Below, in pieces: positions 1 through 11,212 of a DNA stretch of 64,000 nucleotides (its first letter is position 1; each line of letters begins with the position of its first letter). The stretch spans positions 43,293,733-43,357,732 of the forward strand of contig JASEVX010000008.1 in NCBI GenBank assembly GCA_031761405.1, given 5' to 3'. The stretch comes from Serripes groenlandicus. Lineage: Eukaryota; Mollusca; Bivalvia; Cardiida; Cardiidae. A model generated the notes under the pieces. The model searched no databases and had not been told where the DNA came from. It worked only from the letters and a program-made list of their open reading frames with translations. Made by a program: the position numbers and the translations under genes.

Positions 1-190
1 AACTCGACTCTTACATTTTGAAAATTGGACCACTCCATTCTTCGTATAACAGGAAATGTGGTAAAATGTAATGTCTAAGTTGCAAATGAAACAGAATTCA
101 GGAGAGACAGCTCGTTTCGAGCAGTCTCACATGAAACTGTATTATTTGCAAAAGCCTTATTAATTGCCTTTGGCAGCGAAAGGGCTAAAG
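1..190 (+). mobile_element. MITE-like repeat, copy 1 (partial at window edge)
   Basis: This segment matches two others in the window, 63655-63880 (same strand) and 21575-21745 (opposite strand). Shared blocks include TTGGACCACTC, a run near ACAGG, ATGTCTAAGT and GGAGAGACAGCT. The right end GGCAGCGAAAGGG mirrors the CTTTCRCTGCC end of the other copies, so it behaves like a short element with inverted termini. It has no coding capacity. The left end lies outside the window. Confidence 0.6.
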
Positions 191-1664
191 AAGAGTTATG
201 ATACATTCGCCAGTTGTAGGAACCAGCAGCGCATAAAGGTAATCTCCAACTTCTGATGGCGAGATCAAATCACCTTCATTCCCCTTTTCATTCCTTCTTC
301 ATTGGACTTATGCAAATTAAGCTTGCAACAATATAACATGAAAAACGAAATATAGAAACGGTAAATGTCATTGTTAAAGGTGCTAAACTTCAGATAGAGA
401 TCAACATTTTGAAATATTGAAACTTCTGAAAATATTGCTAATACTGACAACAAAGTAAGAAATAAATAGTTTAAAACTGTTTCGTAAGTAAATGTTGAAA
501 AAAAGTCAATTGAAAGTCATGAAAATGTCAGAAATTTGGCTTACTGGGTATGTCTATCTAGTAAAATGGAAGCATACACGATCAATATCTTATGTTTCAA
601 GATAACTTTTGAACATTTTTAAATCTTTTACTATACTATCTATACCCTGGAGTTCAGCACCTTTAAATGCAATCTCATTAAAAACAAACTTCACTGCAGT
701 AGCACACGCTCGATTAGCTCAACTCAACTCAACTCAACTATAAAAACATAAAAGCTTGCCTACCGCCATTTACAAACAACTTAAAAATCAAATATGGCAA
801 AGACACACACCAACATACATACATGTACAATAAAAGATAGTCGTCAATACATATTAATACAAATGTTCTAACTAGCAAACTAACGTTTTTAAGAATTAAT
901 AAAGTAGATTACTTCATGTTGTCCAATACACAGTTCTCTGATGTTAAAAGCTTCTTTAATAAAAGCTGCTAATTTTATTTTTATCTTTTTCCTATCATTC
1001 TCCATGAAAGATATAATGTGTTTATAGAAGACCAACTTGTATAGTATCTAGATAGTAATTGTTTTCTAATGTCAATATACCTAGGACATACAAATAAACA
1101 ATGGTATTCAGATTCAATCTGTTTTTGGCAACAAAATATACACATTCTATCATTATCTCAATATGATTATATCTGCCAGTTTCTATTAGCTATGATGACT
1201 CTCTATAACAGTACTTCTGAGCCTAAGCTTGGGGTCAGCCAGTTTCAATAGGGGAGATAACTCATTTAAATAAACGGAAAATAGAATGGGTTGATTAATA
1301 CCTGGTCAATTTCGAACGTTCTACATGTATTCAGAATGCAGTTTATACATAAAACCAAGTACTTTGATCTGATGTCAATGAGATTATGTTAAACCTACGA
1401 GGTACAGATACACATCTTTTCGACTCGTTGGTATTGTTCGTATATATGTTTCCGTTTGTTTGCCCCTTTTCAGGTTTATAAAGTAAACAGTGAAATAAAC
1501 ATCTTGTTGTTTAATTTCACACTTTATAGACGTTTCGGCCTAAATACCTTTATCAAAATATATTAAATTAGATTACATTTTGTCAAAACAAGGCTTTTAA
1601 TCTGGAACGTCAATAAAGAGTGAAATTAAAAGACTATTAAAAAGTAATATTCCCCGAGGAATGA
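191..1664. other. 3' flank of the cyclase gene, no gene seen
   Basis: AT-rich sequence with no convincing exon on either strand; the open frames here are short and unlike any protein I know. On the minus strand an ATTAAA at 1596-1601, about 64 nt past the cyclase stop codon, could be its polyadenylation signal; this is an inference from position only. Confidence 0.4.
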
Positions 1665-1812
1665 TTACAGTGAAGTAAAGAACATGAACGCAATACAGAG
1701 ACAAAGATATTTCAAAACCGATGGTGCACTGTTTGTTCCACAGTTTATCTCGTTATGAAATAAACACTCTTTCTTTTCAGGGACATTTGCGCATAATAAA
1801 TGGACAACATCT
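1665..1812 (-). CDS. CD38-like: Cyclase exon 7 (last coding exon, GPI-type tail)
   Basis: The acceptor TTTTTCAG ends at 1813. The first base completes a proline codon split with the previous exon (CC|A). The exon encodes 48 residues and a TAA stop. It begins DVVHLLC, matching the C-terminal LLC segment of Aplysia cyclase, with a second Cys shortly after (KKEC). The last 20 or so residues (from about VLKY to FFTSL) are hydrophobic and follow a small-residue stretch (GTNSAPS). That is the usual layout of a GPI-attachment signal, and anchoring is inferred from it. The frame stays open upstream of the acceptor into the intron, but the family alignment and the AG place the start here. Confidence 0.87.
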
Positions 1813-1844
1813 CTGAAAAAGAAACGAATAAAAATAACAAGCAA

Positions 1845-2050
1845 GTAGGCGACGTGGGATTCGCCTTTGTTGTAGGTCCTTAGCAACGAAACTCAAACGC
1901 GCGCACCCAGAGCCCCTATGGCACCTGTTCACCAAGTTTCATAGGAATCGGCCCATCGGTTTGAACTGTGGAGCGTCGCTTTACTAACAACTGGACACAC
2001 ACATACACACACACAGACGGACAGCCGGAAAAGCCTGACAATAAGGGATA
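1845..2050. repeat. Dispersed repeat fragment with CA-rich tail
   Basis: The phrase GTAGGCGACGTGGGATTCGC recurs at about 28180. The segment goes on with an AAGTTTCATAGGAATCGG stretch, an ACACAC run and CAGACGGACAGCC. This looks like the 3' end of a dispersed mollusc retroelement, but I cannot assign the family. It sits just upstream of the last cyclase exon. Confidence 0.4.
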
Positions 2051-2524
2051 CCTAGCGAATCCCAATTAATAGTCTCGCGATAACTCGAGGTCGAAAGGGC
2101 CCGAGGAATTTCATCGAGTTATCTACGCGTTCGAGTGATTGCTGGATATATAGTAAATTAAATTATGTACATGTATCGTAAACTCATTCATATTTACATT
2201 TTTATTATGAGAAGCAAATCAGATATATAATGATTTTAGGAAATCATTGACCCGCATTGCTGTGCCCAAAACTTTAAAATGAAAATCCATGTTCCTAAAA
2301 AGCCTTCTGCTTGGTCAATTTTGCGAATCTATTTGCTTCTGACCAATCGGAGACTTGAGCACAAATTCTGAGTACAGATTAAACTGTTATAGATTTAGAG
2401 CCTGATTGCTCGTATTCATTAGCATTGCATCACACTCAGCACCCCAAGTGTTAAAACTAGAAAAACATGTTCACATAATGTACATAAATTCCACGTTCTT
2501 CCACACGACTTTCACTTGTTAACA

Positions 2525-3000
2525 TATCGAGATAGTTCAGTCAGTAACTTCAAACGCTATCGGTCAACGGGTTGTGAGTTCGAAGCTCTATTCGGTAAAA
2601 TTCTGCCGAAGATTAACGACCGCCATTGCAAATAGCGTCATTCATCTCCCACCAATGGGCTTAAAGCCTACGTGGAAAGGGTTCAATTCCACCAACGTTA
2701 CGCTAAGTAATACATCAATACTTAAAAGCAAATTTCATCATTTTTGTTTTCTTAATATTTTGTGAGCGCTGGAATGTAGTTTAGTAAATGACAACGTTGA
2801 CAGAAATAGGTACCTTGCAGACAAACAATTCTTGTTAAGAAAGGAACTATTTGAGCATTTTCAGTAGGGAATCATAAACGAAGAAATACGCCTTTAAGTA
2901 TTTAAGTGTTACTTAACGCTAAGTTAAGTTGGTGAAACAGTATCCAGTTGCCTTGGAAGAATGTTGTGAGAAGTTTTGGTGCGAGAGAGTCAAGACGCAT
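2525..3000 (+). repeat. Decayed tRNA-derived SINE pieces
   Basis: Pieces match the better copy at 33155-33455. They include a TTGTGAGTTCGAA B-box-like stretch near 2570, GCGTCATTC with CCAATGGGCTTAAAG near 2635-2665, and CCAGTTGCCTTGGAAGAATG near 2945. The parts are out of register and heavily mutated. There is no function to infer. Confidence 0.4.
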
Positions 3001-3169
3001 ACGATAATGTGAACTGATCTCCTTGGTATACTGGAATTCTGTTGAACCAGTGTTAAGATCAACACTATTTATTAAGGACCCACTGGCACTTAACAAACAC
3101 TTCGGGACTTTACGATAAGCGACGAACTAGATCGGCTTTTTCTCCTGCATAGGCTTATGAGAGTCTTCT

Positions 3170-3730
3170 CTGGTCGCCATCTAGTTATACAACAGATAGA
3201 TTGCCGAGCTCCTGTATCACAGCCTGTAAACACTGGTGTGTCAATTAAGGGTTCCGAACTCCCCACACCCGGATAAACAGCCCGCGTCGCTACCGACAGT
3301 GATGCTGGAGCATGACTTCATAACACACTGAAGGAAACATTGGATGGTATCTACACCAATTTGTCACAACGATTCGTCATCTTGGTAGTAGAGCTCCTGC
3401 ATCTCAGACGGTAGTGACGCGGGTTGTCAATTAAGCGTTTCGAACTCCCTAAACCTGGATTTACAGCCCTCTTTCTAACGACAGTGCTGCCGGGGCATGA
3501 CTTAACAGCATACCGAAGGAAAACATGTATCTAAACCATTTGTCACAATGATTCCACATTTTGGATGCCAAGGTCATGTTACTTGATCGGTAACGACGCG
3601 TGTTGTCAATTAAGGGGTTCGAACTTGGATTAACAGTCCGCTTCCCTACCGACAGTGCTGCCGGGGGGGCACAACTTAATAGCATACTGAAGGAAACATT
3701 GGTTGTTATCTATGCCATTTGTCACAAGAA
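3170..3730. repeat. Three direct repeats of about 180-186 bp
   Basis: TGTCAATTAAG followed by a TTCGAACT-like block recurs at about 3238, 3424 and 3602. Each is followed by CGACAGTG, GACTT, GAAGGAAA and TTTGTCACAA. The unit contains a decayed RNA polymerase III B-box, so it may come from a tandemly duplicated SINE head. Confidence 0.6.
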
Positions 3731-3844
3731 TAGAACAGTGGGGCTACAGGAAAATCAACATTAACGTATTTATGATAGGTGTAGATAGAGACCTGTCTGC
3801 GCTTTCATACAACCTGCTCCAAAGTATGAGATGTCTGTCAGAAG

Positions 3845-3912
3845 GTTCTTAACCCTTTTCTCACATACAGACGCTTTATGGTGCCTCTGCAGCAGAAAAT
3901 ATTCGTAGACAA
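3845..3912 (+). mobile_element. piggyBac-like MITE end fragment
   Basis: TTAACCCTTTTCTCACATAC followed by AGACGCTT and CTCTGCAGCAGA matches the left end of the full copy at 38426-38647. Confidence 0.5.
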
Positions 3913-4198
3913 AGGGAAAAATGCTCCCTGTGAGCAATTTTCCAATATGTCACAATATGATAGTTCACTATTTGATAATTATAATTTCATCTACATAGAT
4001 ATCCCCTTTCGTTGCCTACATGTAGATGTTTTCAAACGTGTGCTGTGCTGTACGTGGGGAAGGAATAACAGCATAAATGCGAATCATGACTTCGTGAAAA
4101 ATGCATAGCGGACTCGCATATTGATCCGGATCTTGACTGGTCGGGAATGTTCTCTGCTTGGTGTATTTCGTGGAGCAATACCAAAGGGTCTGAAGGAC

Positions 4199-4395
4199 TC
4201 CTCCGTGGTTAATGTCGGGGACTCGGAACCAGCCGTCCCGGGTTCAATCCACTGTCGCGGAGGTCATGATGGAGTGTCCTTGGGAAGGCACATTTCCTAG
4301 CCTAGTACTTGCTTATTTACACAGGGATCATGAATGAGTGATCTGTCGCAGTGATATATCTGAAAATATGTTGAAAACGAGATAAAAGACCTAGT
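4199..4395 (+). mobile_element. tRNA-derived SINE (family 1)
   Basis: A tRNA-like head has the B-box CCGGGTTCAATCC at about 4239-4251. A body follows with TCCTTGGGAAGGCACATTTC, a motif frequent in invertebrate SINEs, and an AAAA-rich end at 4398-4411. It lies 28 bp from cyclase exon 6, inside intron 6. A reverse copy is at 16786-16908. Confidence 0.6.
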
Positions 4396-4422
4396 AAAAG
4401 AAAAAAAAAACAAGGTTCTTAC

Positions 4423-4509
4423 GGTGGATTTTCAGTGCATTCAAATGTAAAGCTGAGATTCCCCAGCTTTTCCTTCAGTTTTACTAAAGATCCATTATCA
4501 CAGCGTTCT
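4423..4509 (-). CDS. CD38-like: Cyclase exon 6
   Basis: The exon is 87 nt long, with acceptor TATTTCAG and donor GTAAGA on the minus strand. It is phase 2 in and phase 2 out (1 + 84 + 2 nt). The encoded segment reads ERCDNGSLVKLKEKL followed by F-E-C and TENP. It aligns with the EKCGAGSLLDLEKL...FDCVENP part of Aplysia cyclase and with the matching CD38 segment. The two cysteines fall at family positions. It is separated from exon 5 by the 12.95-kb repeat-filled intron. Confidence 0.9.
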
Positions 4510-5012
4510 CTGAAATAAGGAAAAAATAAAACATGAGACCGTTCATGGGAAAACAGGTACAATTTGGCGTTTCTGAGCAGCATAGTTTCAGATAAAGCCT
4601 TTAAATTTGTTTCGTATCATCAGAATATACACAAGTTGACATAAGCTTCTAACATATACATGCATATAATATGTGAACAGGGTAGATCGTGATTAGACTA
4701 ATATGAATCTACATAGTTCATCATCTTTTCCCAAGAACGGATTCATAAAATAAGCATAATTACATATAATACTGGAAACACCGGATTAGGAGAAATGTTT
4801 GTATGAATGATTACTTAATTAATTGGATGTTAACCCCGCTTTAACTCTTTTATCGCCAATGTCAATATTGAGGTATTTGCAAACAATAAAGATTCGTTAT
4901 GAGTTGACTCACCTGAATTCAGCATTGTTTGCCATTAAGTTTCAAGACATACGACATACGTTAAACAATTCGGCACTGAAAGATTTAAACGTGTTGTTTT
5001 ATATTTATATCA

Positions 5013-6411
5013 CAGCGATTCCGTCAACCATGTGCTTAATGATCTTCTCATCGTTCCTCACAGGCGACCTGCTGCTTAATGGTATTCTCAGCATTGCTCA
5101 CAGGCAACCTGCTGCTTACTGGTCTTCTCAGCGTTCCGTACGGACGATCTGCTGCTGAATGGTATTCTCAGCATTCATCACAGGCAAACTGCTGCTAAAT
5201 AGTCTTATCACCGTTCCGCACAGGCAACCTGCTGCCTAATGGTCTTCTCAACATTCCTCAGAGGCAACCTGCTGCTTAATGGTTTTCTCAGCATACATGA
5301 CAGGCAACCTGCTGCTTAATGGTTTTCTCAGCATACATGACAGGCAACCTGCTGCTTAATGGTTTTCTCAGCAATCCTCACAGGCAACCTGCTGCTTAAT
5401 GGTATTCTCAGCATTACTCACATGCAACCTGCTGCTTAATGGTCTTCTCAGCATACCTCACAGGCAACCTGCTGCTTAATGGTCTTCTCAGCATACATGA
5501 CAGGCAACCTGCTGCTTAATGGTTTTCTCAGCATACATGACAGGCAACCTGCTGCTTAATGGTTTTCTCAGCATACATCATAGGCAACCTGCGGCTTAAT
5601 GGTGTTCTCATCATTCCTGACAGATATCTTACTGCTTAATTGTGTTCTCAGCATTCCTCACAGGCAATCTGCTGCTTAATGGTCTTCTCAGAATTCCCCA
5701 CAGGCAACCTGCTGCTAAATGGTCTACTCATCATTCCTCAAAGGCAACCTGCTGCTTAATGGTCTTCTCAGCATTACTCACATTCATCCTGCTGCTTAAT
5801 GGTCTTCTTATCATTCCTCACAGGCGACCTGCTGCTTAATAGTCTTCTCAGTGTTCCTCACAGGCAACCTGCTGCTTAATGGTATTCTCAGCATTCCTCA
5901 CATGCAACCTGCTGCTTAATGGTCTTCTCAGCATACCTCACAGGCAACCTGCTGCTTAATGGTCTCCTCAGCATAACTCACAGGCAACCTGCTGCTTAAT
6001 GGTCTTCTCAAAATTCCTCAGAGACAACCTACTGCTTAATGTTGTTCTCATCATTCCTGACAGGCATCCTATTGCTTAATGGTCTTCTCAGCATTCCTCA
6101 CAGGCAACCCACTGCTTAATGGTCTTCTTAACATTCCTCACAGGCAACCTGCTGCTTAATGGTCTTCTCAAAATTCCTCAGAGACAACCTACTGCTTAAT
6201 GTTGTTCTCATCATTCCTGACAGGCATCCTATTGCTTAATGGTCTTCTCAGCATTCCTCACAGGTAACCTGCTGCTTAATGGTCTTCTTAACATTCCTCA
6301 CAGGCAACCTGCTGCTTAATGGTATTCTCATCATTCCTCACAGGCAACCTGCTGCTTAATGGTCTTCTTAGCATTCCTAACAGGCGACCTGCTGCTTAAT
6401 GGTCTTCTCAT
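5013..6411 (+). repeat. 40-bp minisatellite, about 34 copies
   Basis: The unit is roughly CAGGCAACCTGCTGCTTAAT followed by GGTCTTCTCAGCATTCCTCA, repeated with a strict 40-bp period and scattered substitutions. Sub-blocks repeat as larger units; for example 5281-5360 and 5481-5560 share the same variants. Since 40 is not a multiple of 3, frames shift between units and no protein repeat is maintained. Confidence 0.95.
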
Positions 6412-6417
6412 AACGAA

Positions 6418-6610
6418 CAATATTCCACTTATTATATACCACAGCTCGGCCAACATTCTCTCCGACGTTTGACAAAAGTGACAGTGACAAGCGTCATTCG
6501 TCTTCCACAGTCTATGTGAAAAAGCAGCCAGTTGCTTCGAAAGTCTGTTGTTTTTAAGTGCTGATGTAAACAAAGCAGGAAACACATTGCCAGAGGCCCA
6601 CAGGGAAGAC
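6418..6610 (+). mobile_element. SINE fragment (family 2 body)
   Basis: GCTCGGCCAACATTCT, TCCGACGTTTGACAAAAG, ACAAGCGTCATTCGTCTT and GCAGCCAGTTGCTT match the body of the SINE at 33155-33455. The tRNA head and tail are missing. Confidence 0.65.
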
Positions 6611-6654
6611 TGGGCATGCCCAACTGTGTTGCCTCTTTAAATAAAGTCTTTATT

Positions 6655-7056
6655 ATATCCCCAACAACAAAGTTGGGGGATATATTGTTTTTGCACCGTT
6701 TCTTATTATTATTATTATATCCCCAACAACAAAGTTGGGGGATATATTGTTTTTGCACCGTTTCTTATTATATCCCCAACAACAAAGTTGGGGGATATAT
6801 TGTTTTTGCACCGTTTCTTATTATTATTATATCCCCAACAACAAAGTTGGGGGATATATTGTTTTTGCACCGTTTCTTATTATATCCCCAACAACAAAGT
6901 TGGGGGATATATTGTTTTTGCACCGTTTCTTATTATTATTATTATATCCCCAACAACAAAGTTGGGGGATATATTGTTTTTGCACCGTTTCTTATTATAT
7001 CCCCAACAACAAAGTTGGGGGATATATTGTTTTTGCACCGTTTCTTATTATTATTA
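6655..7056 (+). repeat. Array of seven 29-bp hairpin units
   Basis: A 29-bp near-palindrome (ATATCCCCAAC, then AACAAAGTT, then GGGGGATAT) starts at 6655, 6717, 6770, 6829, 6882, 6944 and 6997. Spacings are 62, 53, 59, 53, 62 and 53. Each hairpin is followed by ATTGTTTTTGCACCGTTTC and a TTATT run. The spacing differences are whole ATT triplets. The last unit leads straight into the composite element beginning at 7057, so this is its hairpin head, multiplied. Confidence 0.9.
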
Positions 7057-8766
7057 TTATTTTTCTTCTTCTTTACCTCCAATTTGTCCGGAGTTTTTCT
7101 AGGAGATGTATTGAGGGATCTTTATGAAAATTGGCACAAACATAGGTCTCCGCCTGAAGTTGCGCAGGTGGGTTTTAGAATTTTAAAGATGGCCGCCATT
7201 TTCGAACGGGAAGCCGTCAAAAATCAAAAAATTTCAGTCCGTCATTTGTCCGGCCTAGTTCTCCTACAATGTATAACATATTGATGCCAAACTTAGTAGA
7301 AAGAATCGACACCACATGATATTGTGTGTGCCAAAAAAGGAGGTAACTCCGTTCTTTTTTCCCAGAGTTATGCCCATTTTTAGACAACCGCCATCAAACA
7401 TCAAGAAATTTCCGTCCGTATTGTCCGGCATACTTCTCCTACACCGTATAAGATATTGATGCCAAACTTGGTAGAAATAATCACCACCACATTATATTGT
7501 TTGCGCTTAAAACAGAGGTAACTCCGTTCCTATTTTGCGGAGTTATGCCCCTTTTTATACTTAAAAAATGTTCAAAACCTCAATAAACCTTAAAACGCTC
7601 CGATTTCATTGAAATTTTGTTTTCAAGTAGACATAGGTGTGGCGAGTTCATTTCAGATATCGAAATTTCATCCCGCGGTTGCTATTTTTTATTCAAAATG
7701 GCCGCCGAAACCTCAAAATGCTCTGATTTTGATGAAATTTGGTTTTCAAGTACATATAAGTGTGGCGAGTTCATTCCCGGTATCGAAAATTTATTCCGCG
7801 ATGGCCATTTTAAATTCAAAATGGCTGCCTAAAACTAAAAATGCTCCGATTTCGATGAAATTTGGTTTTCAAGTTGATATGGGTGTGGCGAGTTCATTTC
7901 CTGTATTGAATTTTTATCCCGTGGCGGCTAAATTTTATTCAAAATGGCCGCTGAAACCTAAAAATGCTCCAATTTTGATGAAATTTGGTTTTCAAGTAAA
8001 TATAAGTGTGGCGAGTTCATTTACGGTATCAAAAATGTTATCCCGCGGCGGTCATATTTTATTCAAAATGGCTGCCGAAACCTTAAAATGCCTCGATTTC
8101 GATGAAATTTAGTTTTCCGCAATAGGAAATTTTATCCAGCGGTGGACATTTTTTATTCAAAATGGCCGCCAATACAAAAAAATACTCCGATTTCGATGAA
8201 ATTTGGTTTTCAAGTTGATATGGGTGTGTCGAGTTCATTTCCGGTATCTAATTTTTATCCTGTGGTGACTATATTTTATTCAAAATGGCCGCCGAAACCT
8301 AAAAATGCTCCGATTTTGATGAAATTTAGTTTTCAAGTAAATATAAGTGTGGGGAGTTCGTTTACAGTATTAACAATGTTATCCCGCGGCCGCCACATTT
8401 TATTCAAAATGGCCGCAGAAACCTTAAAATGCCTCGATTTCGATGAAATTTAGTTTTCCGCAATAGGAAATTTTATCCAGCGGCCGCCATTTTTTATTCA
8501 AAATGGCCGCCAAAACAAAAAAATACTCCGATTTCGATGAAATTTGGTTTTCAAGCAAATATACATTTTATGCCGCGGTTGCGATTTTAGATTCAAAAAT
8601 GGCCGCCAAAACCTAAAAATGCTCCTATTTCGATGAAATTTGGCTTTCAAGTAGATATAGGTGTGGCGAGTTCATTTCCGGTATCGAAATGTTATCCTGT
8701 GGTGGCAATTTGCCGTTTGGGGATACATATGTGACTTGCTTGCAATCACAATCAGCACTTGTTATT
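7057..8766 (+). mobile_element. Composite element family 1, copy 1
   Basis: The head begins TTTTTCTTCTTCTTTACCTC and AATTTGTCCGGAG (7081), with GAAAATTGGCACAAACATAGG. It is followed by about 500 bp of body, then about nine core units of roughly 120 bp from 7590 to 8700. The tail is TTTGGGGATA...GACTTGCTTGCAATCACAATC ending CTTGTTATT at 8766. It has no transposase and looks like a non-autonomous element. The layout of hairpin, microsatellite, tandem core and short tail resembles the pearl/Helentron-type elements described in oysters; that link is inference. Confidence 0.75.
7590..8710 (+). repeat. About 120-bp tandem core, copy 1
   Basis: Units contain GATGAAATTTGGTTTTCAAG, GTGTGGCGAGTTCATTTCC, TTTTATCCCGCGG and then a dyad GGCCATTTT...CAAAATGGCCGCC. 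The last block recurs at about 7695, 7817, 7940, 8062, 8159, 8282, 8405, 8498 and 8596. Most periods are near 122 bp and a few shorter units are near 95 bp. Confidence 0.9.
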
Positions 8767-9899
8767 ACGATTCCCCAACAGAGTTGGTAATCGTATTGTT
8801 TTTCTACTGTTTTTTCTTATTATTATTATTGTTTATTCTCTTTCTTCTATCCAAATTTTTGTCCAGAGCAATACTCATAAACTACTTGATGGAATTGATT
8901 GAAACTTCCAACATAGATAGATGGCAATGTGAACTTGTGCAAGAGGCAAAAATTATAACTCTGAGCCCCTTTTTTGCAAAGTTATCTCCCCTTTTTCAAT
9001 ATTTTAATCAATTTTTGTCCGAGCGATATCTTGTGAACGCATGGTCAGATAATATTGAAACTTGGAACATAGATAGATGGCACTGTGCAGTTGTACAACA
9101 TGCAAGAATTATAACTCTGGGCCACTTTTTTGCAAAGTTATCTCCCCTTTTTCAATATTTTAATAATTGGGTGATTTGAACTTGTATAACTCGATAACGA
9201 AAAGTGATACAGACTTGAAATTTAGTGCAAGTGTTCCCAATCAAGTGATACTACTTTCTCATGTGTATTTCCGCATGACCGAATACTCGCTTCTGATTGG
9301 TCGATTTTTCGGACTTGTATAACTCAAAAACGACAAGTGATAGAGACTTGAAACTTAGTACATGTGTTTCTAATCAAGTAGTACTACTTTCTCAAGTGAA
9401 TTAGCGCATGACCGAATACTCGTTTCTGATTGGTCGATTTTTCGGACATGTATAACTCAGAAACGACAAGTGATAGAGACTTGAAACTTAGTACATGTGT
9501 TTCTAATCAAGTAGTACTACTTTCTCAAGTGAATAAGCGCATGACCGAATACTCGTTTCTGATTGGTCGATTTTTCGGACATTTATAACTCAATAACGAC
9601 AAGTGTTAGAGACTTGAAACTTAGTTCAAGTGTTCCCAATCAAGTCATACTACTTTCTCATGTGTATTTGCGCATGACCGAATACTCGCTTCTGATTGGT
9701 TGAATTTTCGGACTTGTATAACTCAAAAACGACTAGTGATAGAGACTTGAAACTTAGTACATGTGTTTCTAATCAAGTATTACTACTTTCTCAAGTGTAT
9801 TAGCGCATGACCGAATACTCGTTTCTGTTATCTGCCCTTGTTAAACGAAATGGCAAGGGAATCGTTCGTAACTGTTGCTACAGTTACAATCTCTAGTTA
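8767..9899 (+). mobile_element. Composite element family 2 between family-1 copies
   Basis: It starts with a different hairpin (CGATTCCCCAACAGAGTTGG then TAATCG), then ATTGTTTTTCTACTGTTTTT and a TTATT run. The body contains a duplicated block of about 145 bp (8870-9165, with AACATAGATAGATGGCA twice). A 133-bp tandem core follows (9163-9827). The tail contains GGGAATCG and ends TCTAGTTATTATT. Only the architecture is shared with family 1; the sequence is different. The 172-residue frame across its left half is a translation of the duplicated block and matches no protein I know. Confidence 0.7.
9163..9827 (+). repeat. 133-bp tandem repeat, five copies
   Basis: CGAATACTCG recurs at 9279, 9413, 9545, 9678 and 9811 (periods 134, 132, 133, 133). 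Each unit has ACTTGTATAACTCAAAAACG, GACAAGTGATAGAGACTTG, ACTACTTTCTCA and CTGATTGGTCGA (an ATTGG box). This is the tandem core of composite family 2. Confidence 0.9.
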
Positions 9900-11212
9900 T
9901 TATTATTTTTCTTCTTCTTTAACTCCAATTTGTCTGGAGTTTTTCTAGGAGATGTATGGAGGGATCTTTATGAAAATTGGCACAAACATAGGTTTACGCC
10001 TGAAGTTGCGCAGGTGGGTTTTAGAATTTTAAAGATGGCCGCCATTTTCGAACGGGAAGCTTTCAAAAATCAAAAAATTTCAGTCCGTCATTTGTCCGGC
10101 CTAGTTCTCCTACAATGTATAACATATTGATGCCAAACTTAGTAGAAAGAATCGACACCACATGATATTGTGTGTGCCAAAAAAGGAGGTAACTCCGTTC
10201 CTTTTTCCCAGAGTTATGCCCATTTTTACACAACAGCTGTCAAACAGCAAGAAATTTCCGTCCGTATTGTTTGGCCTACTTCTCCTACACCGTATAAGAT
10301 ATTGATGCCAAACTTAGTAGAAATAATCACCAGCACATGCTATTGTGTGCGCTTAAAACAGAGGTAACTCCGTTCCTATTTCCCGGAGTTATGCCCCTTT
10401 TTATACTTAAAACGCTCTGATTTCATTGAAATTTGGTTTTCAAGTAGATATACGTGTGGCGATTTCGTTTCCGGTATTGAAATTTTATCCCGCGGTTGCT
10501 ATTTTTTATTCAAAATGGCCGCCGAAACCTAAAAATACTCCGATTTCGATGAAATTTGGTTTTCAAGTACATATAAGTGTGGCGAGTTCATTCCCGGTAT
10601 CGAAATTTTATTCCGCGACGGCCATTTTAAATTCAAAATGGCTGCCTAAAACTAAAAATGCTCCGATTTCGATGAAATTTGGTTTTCAAGTTGATATGGG
10701 TGTGGCGAGTTCATTTCCGGTATCAAATTTTTATCCCGTGGCGGCTATATTTTATTCAAAATGGCCACCGAAACCTAAAAATGCTCCGATTTTGATGAAA
10801 TTTGGTTTTCAAGTAAATATAAGTGTGGCGAGTTCATTTACGGTATCAAAAATGTTATCCCGCGGTGGTCATATTTTATTCAAAATGGCTGCCGAAACCT
10901 AAAAATGCTTCGATTTCGATGAAAATTTACTTTTCCGCTACAGAAAATTTTATCCAGGGCGGCCATTTTTTATTCAAAATGGCCACAAAAACAAAAAAAT
11001 GCTCCGATTTCGATAAAATTTGGTTTTCAAGCAAATATAAATTTTATGCCGCCAAAACCTAAAAATGCTCCAATTTCGATGAAATTTTGCTTACAAGTAG
11101 ATATAGGTGTGGCGAGTTCATTTCCGGTATCGAAATTTTATCCTGTGGCGGCAATTTGCCGGTTGGGGATATATATGTGACTTGCTTGCAATCACAATCA
11201 GCACTTGTTATT
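9900..11212 (+). mobile_element. Composite element family 1, copy 2
   Basis: The head AATTTGTCTGGAG is at 9927, the body runs to about 10405, then there are five to six core units, and the tail ends CTTGTTATT at about 11212. The body is nearly the same as copy 1, including GATGCCAAACTTAGTAGAAA and GGAGGTAACTCCGTTC. Its tail joins directly to the head of copy 3 with no spacer other than TTATT. Confidence 0.75.

Larger units (their letters stand above)
1813..4422 (-). other. Cyclase intron 6, filled with decayed repeats
   Basis: This intron is 2610 bp long. It holds a CA-rich repeat tail at 1845-2050, decayed SINE pieces at about 2525-2725 and 2895-3000, and three direct repeats at 3170-3730. 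It also holds a piggyBac-like MITE fragment at 3845-3912 and a tRNA-derived SINE at 4199-4395. The donor is GTAAGA and the acceptor TTTTTCAG on the minus strand. No other coding exon was seen. Confidence 0.7.

Noticed and set aside
6616..7284. 222-residue frame rich in YPQQQSWG repeats
   Set aside because: It is a translation of the hairpin array, which is open in all three frames because the spacing differs by triplets.
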